64,000 nucleotides of DNA from Bacteroidetes bacterium UBA1935 (GTDB taxonomy: Bacteria; Bacteroidota; Bacteroidia; Chitinophagales; Chitinophagaceae), in assembly GCA_002337045.1 (NCBI GenBank), contig DDFF01000006.1:496001-560000 (forward strand), in the 5' to 3' direction. The position numbers and the translations under genes were made by a program. The notes beneath the pieces are model-generated. The model was not told where the DNA came from, searched no databases, and was given only the letters and a program-made list of their open reading frames with translations. Below are positions 27,029-35,163 of the stretch, piece by piece. The first letter of the stretch is position 1. Every line of letters starts with the position of its first letter.

Positions 27029-27490
27029 TTATTTATTGAAGTGCTTTTCTATCTGTTGGTACCGATAGTCAAATATATCTCGTAATTGTTTCTTTACGAA
27101 GAGTGTGTGCGCAATATTGCCAAGAATACCCAATGGCAGGCGATAGTGCACAAGATCGGTCATCATAATGCCTTTGTCTGTTTCCTCGAACAAGTGCTGG
27201 TGGTGCCACATTTTGTATGGGCCTACACGCTGCTCGTCTACAAAGCGCTTATTGCGTTCCACATGGGTTATTTCCGTCATCCAATTGAGCGGTATACCCA
27301 GCAGCGGAGAAACTTTGTAGGTAATGACCTGCCCTGCGTACACATCACCTTTCGGTATATCGCAGGTTATTACAAAGTTCATATAAGAAGGTGTGATGGC
27401 AGACAGATTGCGTGCATCTGCGAAGAATGCCCAGAGGGTATCTATATCGCACCTGATGAGTTGTTTACGTTCCAGCTTAAAGACAAACAT
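27029..27490 (-). CDS. SRPBCC (START/Bet v1-like) ligand-binding protein
   Basis: The 153-residue protein shows the SRPBCC fold pattern: LERKQLIRCDIDTLWAFFADARNLSAITP at the N-terminus, a Gly-rich turn GDVYAGQVITYKV, and a long C-terminal helix (DIFDYRYQQIEKHF). Proteins of this type recur in Bacteroidota carotenoid loci, so a role in binding or modifying a carotenoid or isoprenoid is plausible (inference). It lies 58 nt upstream of the MerR-type gene's chosen ATG on the same strand, probably co-transcribed with it. Confidence 0.8.
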   Translation of the reverse strand: MFVFKLERKQLIRCDIDTLWAFFADARNLSAITPSYMNFVITCDIPKGDVYAGQVITYKVSPLLGIPLNWMTEITHVERNKRFVDEQRVGPYKMWHHQHLFEETDKGIMMTDLVHYRLPLGILGNIAHTLFVKKQLRDIFDYRYQQIEKHFNK

Positions 27491-27600
27491 GCAACAACAA
27501 CAGTATTGGTTGCTGATTGTTCAAAATGCACTGTATCAATGTTTGTATCGATAAATGCAATTAGCAGCAGAAGCTTTAAAGGCTGTAACTTCATGTCAGG

Positions 27601-28695
27601 ATGAAAGGATTTGTATTTACGCAATTCAGGGAGGAAGATAACAGGTCGCCGTTTCAGAAACTGTTTGACCTGTTTATGGAGCTGTTGCAATATACCAGTG
27701 GCGATGCTACTGAGGCGCTGGACTGGCTAACACAGCTTGACAGAAAGTACGGGCTGACGAATAAAAACTATAGCATTGGCGATTTTATAGATGAGCTGAA
27801 AGAGCAGGGCTATCTGCAAGAGAATGAAAGTGATGGTGCTTATAAGATAACAGCTAAGTCGGAACAGACCATTCGCAAACGCTCGCTGGATGAGATATTC
27901 GGCAAACTGAAGAAAACAAAACAGGGCAATCATCGCACTTTCAGAAGCGGGCAGGGCGATGAACTGAACCCTGAAACAAGGCCTTATGAATTTGGTGACG
28001 CACTGGAGGCGATAGACTTTACGGGAAGCCTTCGCAACTCTTTTGTGAACCATGGTGTGGATAGCTTTAAGATGCAGCAGGATGATCTTGAAATCCATGA
28101 GATGGATTTTAAGACGCAGACATCTACTGTGTTGATGATAGATATCTCTCACTCTATGATACTATATGGTGAAGACCGTATAACACCTGCCAAGCGCGTG
28201 GCTATGGCATTAAGTGAGCTGATAACAACACGCTACCCTAAAGACACGCTGGACATAGTAGTATTTGGTAACGATGCATGGCAGATAGAAATGAAAGACT
28301 TGCCTTATTTGCAAGTGGGGCCATACCATACCAATACCGTTGCAGGACTAGAGTTGTCTATGGATATACTGCGCAGGCGCAAGAACCCCAATAAGCAGAT
28401 ATTTATGATAACCGATGGCAAACCTACCTGCCTGAAAGTTAGTAATAAGTACTACAAAAACAGCTTTGGTATAGATACCAAAATACTGAACCGCACGCTG
28501 AACTTGGCAGGGCAGCTACGCAGGCTGAAGATACCTGTAATAACATTCATGATTACTAACGACCCGTACCTGCAATCTTTTGTACGCGAGTTTACAGAGG
28601 TGAATAATGGCAAAGCCTTTTATTCATCGCTCGATGGGTTGGGACAGTTTATATTTGAAGATTATGAGCGCAACAAGCGCAAACGTGTACGCTGA
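27601..28695 (+). CDS. von Willebrand factor type A domain protein
   Basis: The 364-residue protein has a C-terminal VWA domain with a MIDAS motif DISHSM (DxSxS, about 180-185), a downstream Thr/Asp in MITDGKPT, and an N-terminal region (about 1-130) that is mostly alpha-helical and polar. VWA proteins of this type usually work with a MoxR-like AAA+ ATPase; none is adjacent here. There is no signal peptide or membrane segment, so it is probably cytoplasmic. Its stop codon abuts that of pyrH on the other strand without a gap. Confidence 0.83.
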   Translation: MKGFVFTQFREEDNRSPFQKLFDLFMELLQYTSGDATEALDWLTQLDRKYGLTNKNYSIGDFIDELKEQGYLQENESDGAYKITAKSEQTIRKRSLDEIFGKLKKTKQGNHRTFRSGQGDELNPETRPYEFGDALEAIDFTGSLRNSFVNHGVDSFKMQQDDLEIHEMDFKTQTSTVLMIDISHSMILYGEDRITPAKRVAMALSELITTRYPKDTLDIVVFGNDAWQIEMKDLPYLQVGPYHTNTVAGLELSMDILRRRKNPNKQIFMITDGKPTCLKVSNKYYKNSFGIDTKILNRTLNLAGQLRRLKIPVITFMITNDPYLQSFVREFTEVNNGKAFYSSLDGLGQFIFEDYERNKRKRVR

Positions 28696-29406
28696 TTAGC
28701 TAACCAGTGTACCGATGTTTTTACCCTCAACTACTTTTTGCAGGTTGCCTGTCGTGTTCATATCAAACACAATGATAGGCAACTTGTTTTCCTGACAAAG
28801 TGTGAAGGCAGTCATATCCATTACTTTCAGGTTCTGGCTGATGACTTCTGAGAAAGAGAGTTTCTCATACCTTGTTGCAGTAGGGTCTTTTTCAGGGTCT
28901 GCAGTATAGATACCATCTACGCGCGTACCTTTCAGTATCACATCTGCATTTATTTCTACAGCCCTCAGCGAGCCTGCAGTATCTGTAGTAAAGTAAGGGT
29001 TACCTGTACCTGCGCCAAATATTACCACACGGCCTTTTTCCAGGTGGCGTATAGCGCGGCGACGAATGTAAGGTTCTGCAACCTGTTCCATTTTAATAGC
29101 CGTCAGCAAGCGTGTTTTAACACCTGTTTTCTCCAGTGCAGATTGCAATGCCATACCATTGATAACAGTTGCCAGCATGCCCATATAGTCGCCCTGTGCG
29201 CGTTCTATACCTGTTTCAGCTTCGTTCATACCACGGTATATATTGCCACCACCAATTACAACTGCTACCTGCACACCGAGGTCTGTAATGGTTTTAATAT
29301 CTGCAGAATACTGTTCCAGCATTTTAGGGTCGAGGCCGAAACTGCGGTCGCCCATTAAAGATTCACCGGAAAGTTTCAGCAGTATTCTGTTGTATTTTGG
29401 AAGCAT
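28696..29406 (-). CDS. pyrH: uridylate kinase
   Basis: PyrH phosphorylates UMP to UDP in pyrimidine nucleotide synthesis. The 236-residue amino acid kinase-fold protein shows RILLKLSGESLMGD at the N-terminus, VAVVIGGGNIYRG, DYMGMLATVINGMALQ and VIFGAGTGNPYFTTDTA, all typical of bacterial UMP kinase. The start at ATG 29406 fits the family. It is convergent with the VWA gene. Confidence 0.95.
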   Translation of the reverse strand: MLPKYNRILLKLSGESLMGDRSFGLDPKMLEQYSADIKTITDLGVQVAVVIGGGNIYRGMNEAETGIERAQGDYMGMLATVINGMALQSALEKTGVKTRLLTAIKMEQVAEPYIRRRAIRHLEKGRVVIFGAGTGNPYFTTDTAGSLRAVEINADVILKGTRVDGIYTADPEKDPTATRYEKLSFSEVISQNLKVMDMTAFTLCQENKLPIIVFDMNTTGNLQKVVEGKNIGTLVS

Positions 29407-29484
29407 ATACCTAATGTTAATATTAATGGGGCTATTTCGCTTGCAAAGAAATGAAAAACTTACGGCTTTTAGAAGTGCGGCAAC

Positions 29485-31290
29485 TTATTCATTAAAAGAC
29501 CATACTTGAAGGTTGTCTATCATCAACAGCTTATCACTCCCGGGATTCCACAAATATACTTCTGCATGGTCTGTGCCATCAGGTACCTGTATATCAAAAT
29601 GAATAAGTTTCTGTGCATTGTCAGTAAGATGCCTGTGCAGTCGTATCATGCTCGTTTCGATAATGCTTCCCTTAGCATTGAACAACCTGATGGAAAATTG
29701 CGGCATCTTCCATACAGTCCATTCTTTAATTGTACATTTTGCCATTGCCTGCACACGCAACCATTTTTTATTGGTCTGTAACGGGAAGCATACAGTTCTG
29801 CTAAACTCTACACCCTCTTTCACATAGGCTGACTTGCTGCCTTCTATTGCTGGTAGTGGCATTTGAAGGATGGTGGTATCGTTTTCATAATTGCTACTGT
29901 ACTCCAGTTTTTTATCATTTAATGTACCTGTAAAAATGTGTTCTGTATCTTTCAGTTTCTCAATTTCTTCCTCGTTAGCAATATGCCAGCGGCCCACTAC
30001 ATGCCAATAGTAGGCTTTACTCATAGTTTCGCTATCAAAAAGGCCTGTGCCTCTGTGGGCTTGTATAGTAGTCCATAAGCTTACATATGCAAATATGAGC
30101 ATCACAGGTGTTAATACTGCCAGCATCCACTTTCTATTGAAAGCCTCTGTAAGCAAATGCCCGAATGGTATGAAAAGTAACGGATAACTTTGTACCATTG
30201 CTCTACCCCCTATACCGCTGTACCACCAGATATCCCATGCACTCACAATGTAGAGTGTAGCAAGCATGAAGATGCTTATTGCTACACGGTTTTGCCCCTT
30301 TTTCAGGAATGGTATAAACCCTACCCAGGCCAGCATTACTAATGGGTTATATATAAACCAGCCACTCTGGTAGCTGAAAAGGTATTTGTACGTATGCGGA
30401 TGCGTGAAACTAAAAGATTGACCCTTGCCTTGATAGCTGTAAAATAGCCAATGCCCTGAACTATACTTCCAGTACATCAATTGTATGCTGCCAATAGCAA
30501 GCACTACAACTATTGATAATGCAATACGAGATAAGTGCTGATTTAAAAACTTAAAATGTTTTCTGATGTCCGTTAATGAAAAACTATTAAGTCCCCATAG
30601 TAATGGTAACAAAACGGATGTCATTTCTGAAGGGCGTATTAATATAGCAATGCCGCATAGTGCGCCAATCCTGAAGGCATACTTATAAGATGGTGTTTGA
30701 TAAAACCTGCGTGTATTGAGCAATAGCAAAACATAGATGACAAATAGCCAGTTGTGTGTTTGCGGGCTATCTATAGCTGTATAATTGAGATAGTTAGTGC
30801 CAAGTGCCATCAGTAACAAAAGCAGGGCTACAACTTTATCCTCGAAATAGTATAGCAAAAAACGCCGGTAGTACCACAACCCCAGCAAGCCTATTAGCAT
30901 ACTGCCTACCTGCAGTACAACCTGATATGGCAGTGAAAAGCCATCGGCAGGATAGCCAAGCATAGGTGCTGCAATATGCGCTGCAATAAATAGTGGCATG
31001 TACATAAATGCCATGCCAGATGAATAGCTTAGTACTGTGCCATCTCCACTTTTATTGGGTGTAAATTGTTGCGGATCAGGTGTAGGTTGGTATTTCTTAA
31101 GAATACTGTCTGCGAACGATTGATTTTTGAGGTCTTTGTAAATGAAGACAGATGGTATATACCAGTAATAGCCGCTGACGTCCCATGCAATAACGGCTTC
31201 TCCTTTATCCATATTCCATTTAGGGTAAAAGAACAAGCATCCGTATATAAGTACGAACGTACAGATAATGTAGGATAGGCGGGAGAGCAT
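29485..31290 (-). CDS. polytopic membrane protein, glycosyltransferase-like (GT-C type)
   Basis: The 601-residue protein has about ten predicted transmembrane segments in its first 430 residues and a soluble C-terminal domain of about 170 residues that looks beta-rich. An early acidic motif, GEAVIAWDVSGYYWYIP, lies in the first external loop, where GT-C lipid-linked sugar transferases keep a catalytic Asp. This suggests transfer of a sugar from a polyprenyl carrier, but no strong family signature is visible. I chose ATG 31290; the longer frame to 31347 runs into the gcvT terminator. Confidence 0.65.
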   Translation of the reverse strand: MLSRLSYIICTFVLIYGCLFFYPKWNMDKGEAVIAWDVSGYYWYIPSVFIYKDLKNQSFADSILKKYQPTPDPQQFTPNKSGDGTVLSYSSGMAFMYMPLFIAAHIAAPMLGYPADGFSLPYQVVLQVGSMLIGLLGLWYYRRFLLYYFEDKVVALLLLLMALGTNYLNYTAIDSPQTHNWLFVIYVLLLLNTRRFYQTPSYKYAFRIGALCGIAILIRPSEMTSVLLPLLWGLNSFSLTDIRKHFKFLNQHLSRIALSIVVVLAIGSIQLMYWKYSSGHWLFYSYQGKGQSFSFTHPHTYKYLFSYQSGWFIYNPLVMLAWVGFIPFLKKGQNRVAISIFMLATLYIVSAWDIWWYSGIGGRAMVQSYPLLFIPFGHLLTEAFNRKWMLAVLTPVMLIFAYVSLWTTIQAHRGTGLFDSETMSKAYYWHVVGRWHIANEEEIEKLKDTEHIFTGTLNDKKLEYSSNYENDTTILQMPLPAIEGSKSAYVKEGVEFSRTVCFPLQTNKKWLRVQAMAKCTIKEWTVWKMPQFSIRLFNAKGSIIETSMIRLHRHLTDNAQKLIHFDIQVPDGTDHAEVYLWNPGSDKLLMIDNLQVWSFNE

Positions 31291-31323
31291 CGGGTTGTGG
31301 TTAGGTACAATACTATAATGAAA

Positions 31324-31349
31324 GAGTGCCGCAATATATTGCGGCACTC
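31324..31349 (-). terminator. terminator of gcvT
   Basis: A perfect 26-nt palindrome with arms GAGTGCCGCAATA and TATTGCGGCACTC is followed on the minus strand by TTTCATT. It lies just after the gcvT stop codon and argues for the shorter start of the membrane protein downstream. Confidence 0.75.
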
Positions 31350-31377
31350 CAATTATATTACAATAGTATTACAAACC

Positions 31378-32463
31378 TTATGCAAATGGTATTTTTACCA
31401 CTTTAGCTTTCAGTGCTTTGTCGCGTACAGCTACAAATACTTCTGTGCCTTCTGCTGCGTTCTCTTTAGTTACATAAGCCATCCCTATAGCTTTGCCTAG
31501 GCTTGGAGCCTGTGTGCCTGATGTAACAAAGCCTATCTCGTTGCCATGGGCATCCTGCACTTTGTAGTGATGACGAGGTATACCCTTGTCTATCATTTCT
31601 ATACCTACCAGTTTGCGTTTCAGGCCTTCAGCTTTCTGTGCTTCGAATATGCTGCGAGAAGTAAAGTCTTTCGTGAATTTAGTTATCCAACCCAAGCCGG
31701 CTTCCAGCGGAGACGTAGTATCGTCGATATCGTTGCCATACAGACAGAAGCCCATTTCAAGGCGTAGTGTATCGCGTGCGGCAAGGCCTATCGGCTTCAT
31801 GCCATGTGGCGCACCTGCTTCAAATATTTTGTTCCAGATTATTTCTGCATTGTTGTCTTTGTCTTCAAAGTATATTTCTACACCACCTGCGCCAGTATAG
31901 CCTGTAGCGCTTATCAGTACATTTTCAATACCTGCGAATACGCCTTTAGTAAACGTGTAGTATTTCAGGTTGGTGATGTCCATATCTGTAAGTGTCTGCA
32001 TGTACTGTACAGCCTTAGGGCCTTGCACAGCCAACAGGCCTGTTTTGTCAGATATGTTGTGCATTTCAACACCTTTCGTGTTGTGCTGGCTTATCCAGTT
32101 CCAGTCTTTTTCTATGTTCGATGCATTTACCACCAGCATGTATACATTGTTGGTTTCTACGCAGTATACCAACAGGTCGTCTACAATACCGCCTTCATTG
32201 TTTGGCAGGCAAGAGTATTGTGCTTTGCCATCTGTCAGTTTAGAAGCATCGTTGGTTGTAACACGCTGAATCAGATCCAATGCATCAGGTCCTTTCAGGA
32301 TGAATTCGCCCATGTGGCTTACATCAAATACACCTGCATTGTTGCGTACTGTCTGGTGCTCTTCATTAATGCCAGAATAAGAGATAGGCATGTTATAACC
32401 TGCAAATTCGGCCATTTTAGCACCGAGGTCGATGTGTTTTTGAGTAAATGGAGTATTCTTCAT
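31378..32463 (-). CDS. gcvT: aminomethyltransferase, glycine cleavage system T protein
   Basis: GcvT transfers the aminomethyl carbon from lipoylated H protein to tetrahydrofolate in glycine catabolism. The 361-residue product has the family N-terminus FTQKHIDLGAKMAEFAGYNMPI, GVFDVSHMGEF, GKAQYSCLPNNEGGIVDDLLVY with the folate-site Asp, and the C-terminal VTSGTQAPSLGKAIGMAYV. The gene stands alone here; gcvH and gcvP are not in the window. Confidence 0.96.
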   Translation of the reverse strand: MKNTPFTQKHIDLGAKMAEFAGYNMPISYSGINEEHQTVRNNAGVFDVSHMGEFILKGPDALDLIQRVTTNDASKLTDGKAQYSCLPNNEGGIVDDLLVYCVETNNVYMLVVNASNIEKDWNWISQHNTKGVEMHNISDKTGLLAVQGPKAVQYMQTLTDMDITNLKYYTFTKGVFAGIENVLISATGYTGAGGVEIYFEDKDNNAEIIWNKIFEAGAPHGMKPIGLAARDTLRLEMGFCLYGNDIDDTTSPLEAGLGWITKFTKDFTSRSIFEAQKAEGLKRKLVGIEMIDKGIPRHHYKVQDAHGNEIGFVTSGTQAPSLGKAIGMAYVTKENAAEGTEVFVAVRDKALKAKVVKIPFA

Positions 32464-32494
32464 TTTCCTGAATGTATTAAAATTTGATTGGGTG

Positions 32495-32502
32495 CAAAGA
32501 TA
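32495..32502 (-). promoter_or_regulatory. -7 promoter element of gcvT
   Basis: The minus strand reads TATCTTTG, an exact TAnnTTTG match, 31 nt upstream of the gcvT ATG. The intergenic stretch beyond it (to 32729) also has three GGTTAC/GTAAC-type repeats whose role is unknown. Confidence 0.6.
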
Positions 32503-32729
32503 AGTTATTGCTCGGTTAGTTAATATGTTTGTTTGTTTTAATGTGATGGGTTGTTTCAGGTAAAATGGTTACAAACGCCTGCCTGCCGGAGGCGGGGTTA
32601 CGGATTTTTTGTAACAGCTATTTTGGTTACAGCCTACCGACTAATGGATAGGAATACTGATATTTGTTAGCAGTAGTATCAGTTTTTTACTACTACAAAA
32701 ATACAACTATTATTTGTTAAATTACATTT

Positions 32730-33347
32730 ATGACAAAGAGCATCACCAAAGCCGCTTATCACGAACATTTGTCTAAAGACAAGAAGATGCAGAAGGTGGT
32801 AGCAGCATTCCCCGATCTGGAACTGAAAAAGCGAAAGAACATATGCCTGCGCCTTTGTGCATCTATCATGAGCCAGCAGCTGAGTACCAAGGTAGCAGAT
32901 GTTATATTCAAACGGTTTTTGCTGTTGTTTGATGGCAAAGAACCAACACCGCAACAGATAGCAGATATGCCACACGAAACATTGCGGGCAATTGGCCTGT
33001 CGAACGCGAAAGTGACTTATGTACAAAACGTCGCCCGCTATGCGCTGGAACATGGTATGGAAGATAAAAAGCTTTACAAGATGAGCAATGAAGAAGTGAT
33101 GGATTTTCTGCTACCCATAAAGGGCGTGGGTAAATGGACGGTAGAGATGCTGCTGATGTTTACCCTAGGTAGGGAAGATGTGTTTGCTGTTGACGACTTG
33201 GGTATACAGCAGGGAATGGCAAAGCTATATGGTATAGATATGACAGATAAAAAAGCTATGAAAGAAAAGATGCTGAAGCTATCTGCTAAATGGAGTCCGT
33301 ACAGAACATATGCCTGCTTGATGTTATGGCGATGGAAAGACAATTAA
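32730..33347 (+). CDS. DNA-3-methyladenine glycosylase (HhH-GPD, AlkA-like)
   Basis: This 205-residue base-excision-repair enzyme removes alkylated purines. It has the helix-hairpin-helix LLPIKGVGKWTVEMLL (about 129-144) followed by the catalytic Asp in VFAVDDLGIQQG. There is no C-terminal Fe-S cysteine cluster, which separates it from the endonuclease III branch. It ends at a bidirectional terminator shared with the convergent lipoprotein gene. Confidence 0.92.
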   Translation: MTKSITKAAYHEHLSKDKKMQKVVAAFPDLELKKRKNICLRLCASIMSQQLSTKVADVIFKRFLLLFDGKEPTPQQIADMPHETLRAIGLSNAKVTYVQNVARYALEHGMEDKKLYKMSNEEVMDFLLPIKGVGKWTVEMLLMFTLGREDVFAVDDLGIQQGMAKLYGIDMTDKKAMKEKMLKLSAKWSPYRTYACLMLWRWKDN

Positions 33348-33348
33348 T

Positions 33349-33377
33349 AAAAAGAGGCGCAATCTGCGCCTCTTTTT
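33349..33377. terminator. bidirectional terminator
   Basis: AAAAAGAGGCGCA and TGCGCCTCTTTTT form a 13-bp stem with a 3-nt loop, giving U tracts on both strands, between the convergent glycosylase and lipoprotein genes. Confidence 0.93.
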
Positions 33378-33837
33378 ATTTTACTTTATAACCCATCAGT
33401 GTAATGCTCATAACACTATCGGGCTTGTATGCACGCATCAGATAGTTTACATATATACTATCCTGACGGAACCATATTTTAGTTATATCATACCCTGGGT
33501 TCAAAGCTATGTATTCGCTCATAACACCCCTGCTTTCTACAAAGTGCAGATTGCGAAAGTTGAATGCGCCCACACCATTTTCGATAGAGATTTTGACATC
33601 TTCCAGTTTGTTGATAGGATGTTTGAATTTATTATCTACCTGTTGGTAGGCTTCAATACCTACAAAATGGATGCTATCGTACATGCGGTATGTACCGTTT
33701 ATCTGATCGTAGGTAAGTACATTGTCGTTATAGCCCTGATTAATATTGTCGGGGTAGGTAACAACCGTACCCTTATTGCAGGAATAAACAAAGATTGTAA
33801 CAATTGCTATTGCTAGCAGTGAGATATACTGTTTCAT
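33376..33837 (-). CDS. small lipoprotein of unknown function
   Basis: The 153-residue product has a lipobox VYSC (Cys about 20) after a typical hydrophobic signal, followed by NKGTVVTYPDN. The rest alternates short beta-like segments with no family I can recognise. It stands alone on the minus strand behind a clear -7 element and is likely a periplasm-facing or surface lipoprotein. It resembles the 37399-37833 product in size and build, without obvious sequence identity. Confidence 0.72.
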   Translation of the reverse strand: MKQYISLLAIAIVTIFVYSCNKGTVVTYPDNINQGYNDNVLTYDQINGTYRMYDSIHFVGIEAYQQVDNKFKHPINKLEDVKISIENGVGAFNFRNLHFVESRGVMSEYIALNPGYDITKIWFRQDSIYVNYLMRAYKPDSVMSITLMGYKVK

Positions 33838-33881
33838 GTTTTGAAATATTTTTGGCCTCTCTACCTTCTATATCTCTGTTG

Positions 33882-33889
33882 CAAAGATA
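33882..33889 (-). promoter_or_regulatory. -7 promoter element of the lipoprotein gene
   Basis: The minus strand reads TATCTTTG (exact TAnnTTTG), 44 nt upstream of ATG 33837. Confidence 0.55.
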
Positions 33890-33921
33890 ACAAATACCTG
33901 TAATCTTTGGTTAAACGCTGG

Positions 33922-34103
33922 TTAACGTTTCTCTATTTTGAACGTTTTAGGTTTATTTTCTGAAGCAAACTTTACAAAATAGAGTCCTGAATTCAGTTGG
34001 CTAAGGTTGAGTATGTTGTACCGGCAGGTAATGCGTAGTTACCAATAACTGCACCTGCAGGTGCAGTTATTGAAATTCCGGCAAGTGATTTATATGAACT
34101 CAA
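33922..34103 (-). pseudogene. relic of a T9SS type A sorting domain, frameshifted
   Basis: On the minus strand one frame reads SSYKSLAGISITAPAGAV and on to PAGTTYSTLAN before a stop; a second frame takes over near 34005-34015 and reads YNILNLSQLNSGLYFVKFAS to KTFKIEKR and a stop at 33922. Joined, they match the last 50-60 residues of a type A sorting domain (the LNSGLYFVK and FKIEKR parts are diagnostic). There is no start codon and a stop lies just upstream. It follows the intact cargo gene at 34133-34978, so it may be the decayed end of an older or duplicated cargo gene. Confidence 0.6.
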
Positions 34104-34132
34104 CAGCTATGAATCAACATAACAGAATTTCA

Positions 34133-34978
34133 TCAGTCTTTTAAAAGCTTTTTGATCTGCACTTCTTCACCTTGCAAATAGCGCATTATATACACGCCTC
34201 GGCTTAAGGCACTGATATCGATGTTATTTGTGCCGGTATGTACCTCTGCAGCTAGTATAGTTTTGCCACTCATGTCTGCAATCAGCATGAGGAAAGGCGT
34301 ACTATTGTTTTGTATGTACAATACATCTTTTGCAGGGTTGGGGTATATATTGATATCATTTGTGTTTTCAATAGCATTGATACTTACAGACCACGGTGTG
34401 AAGAACGACTGCATAGCCCATGCAGAATACACAGTGCCACCACAACTGGTACGTGCAAACGCATAATACGTTTTAGCAGGTTTCAATCCTTTTATACGTA
34501 TAGTATTTGTGTTGATGGCTGTGCCTGATGTTGGTGTTGTGCTGAGTGTATCTACATAATATTCGTAATTAGCACCAGGGCTTACAGACGTCCAGGTGAT
34601 GTCTGCACTATCTGCTTTTGCGTTTGTTACCGTTATAGTGCCGGGTGTGCCGCAAGGAGTAGAGAAGCTGAGTGATGTCCACGGGGTAAAGAGGCTGGCG
34701 CCGCAGTAGGTGCGATGCCATGCTTTGTAAGCCATGCCCGGTGTAAGGCCACCAACACCTGCTGCAACCAGCGATGTAGATGTGCCCGTTGTAGGTGCTG
34801 CTGCGCTTGCGGGCAATACAGCGTATTCATAAACGCCTGCGCCGGCAAATGCCCAAGCCATACTTACACTATCTGCCTGAATATGAATAAGCGATGGGGT
34901 AGCTGCAGGGCATTGAGCTGAAGCATTAAAACCCAACAACATCAAAAAACAAACAATAGCATAAATATAGGTGCGCAT
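34133..34978 (-). CDS. T9SS type A sorting-domain protein with fibronectin type III repeats
   Basis: The 281-residue secreted protein has a signal peptide ending NASAQ, two fibronectin type III-like domains (about 22-105 and 106-195, each with a conserved W and a YxxY strand), and a C-terminal sorting domain from INIYPNPAKDVLYIQN to SRGVYIMRYLQGEEVQIKKLLKD. It is therefore probably exported by the type IX system and attached at the cell surface. The ligand is unknown. Confidence 0.85.
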   Translation of the reverse strand: MRTYIYAIVCFLMLLGFNASAQCPAATPSLIHIQADSVSMAWAFAGAGVYEYAVLPASAAAPTTGTSTSLVAAGVGGLTPGMAYKAWHRTYCGASLFTPWTSLSFSTPCGTPGTITVTNAKADSADITWTSVSPGANYEYYVDTLSTTPTSGTAINTNTIRIKGLKPAKTYYAFARTSCGGTVYSAWAMQSFFTPWSVSINAIENTNDINIYPNPAKDVLYIQNNSTPFLMLIADMSGKTILAAEVHTGTNNIDISALSRGVYIMRYLQGEEVQIKKLLKD

Positions 34979-35163
34979 CTTACAATAATTCTTTGCCTTA
35001 AAGATACGTAGAAATAGAAGAGTGCTTCTTATAAATAAAGCATCTGTCTACAAATGTCTTGAAATTTTATGTGTGGGTTAATAAGCTTAACCTGAAAGCC
35101 TTATGCATTTAACAGGATGAATGTAAAAACTACGGCTTTGAAGCACTATTTTTATAAAGAGGC

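Noticed and set aside
32560..32640. GC-rich GCCTGCCTGCC motif and GGTTAC repeats upstream of the DNA glycosylase gene
   Set aside because: The hairpin is short and imperfect, and no regulator or insertion sequence boundary can be tied to it.
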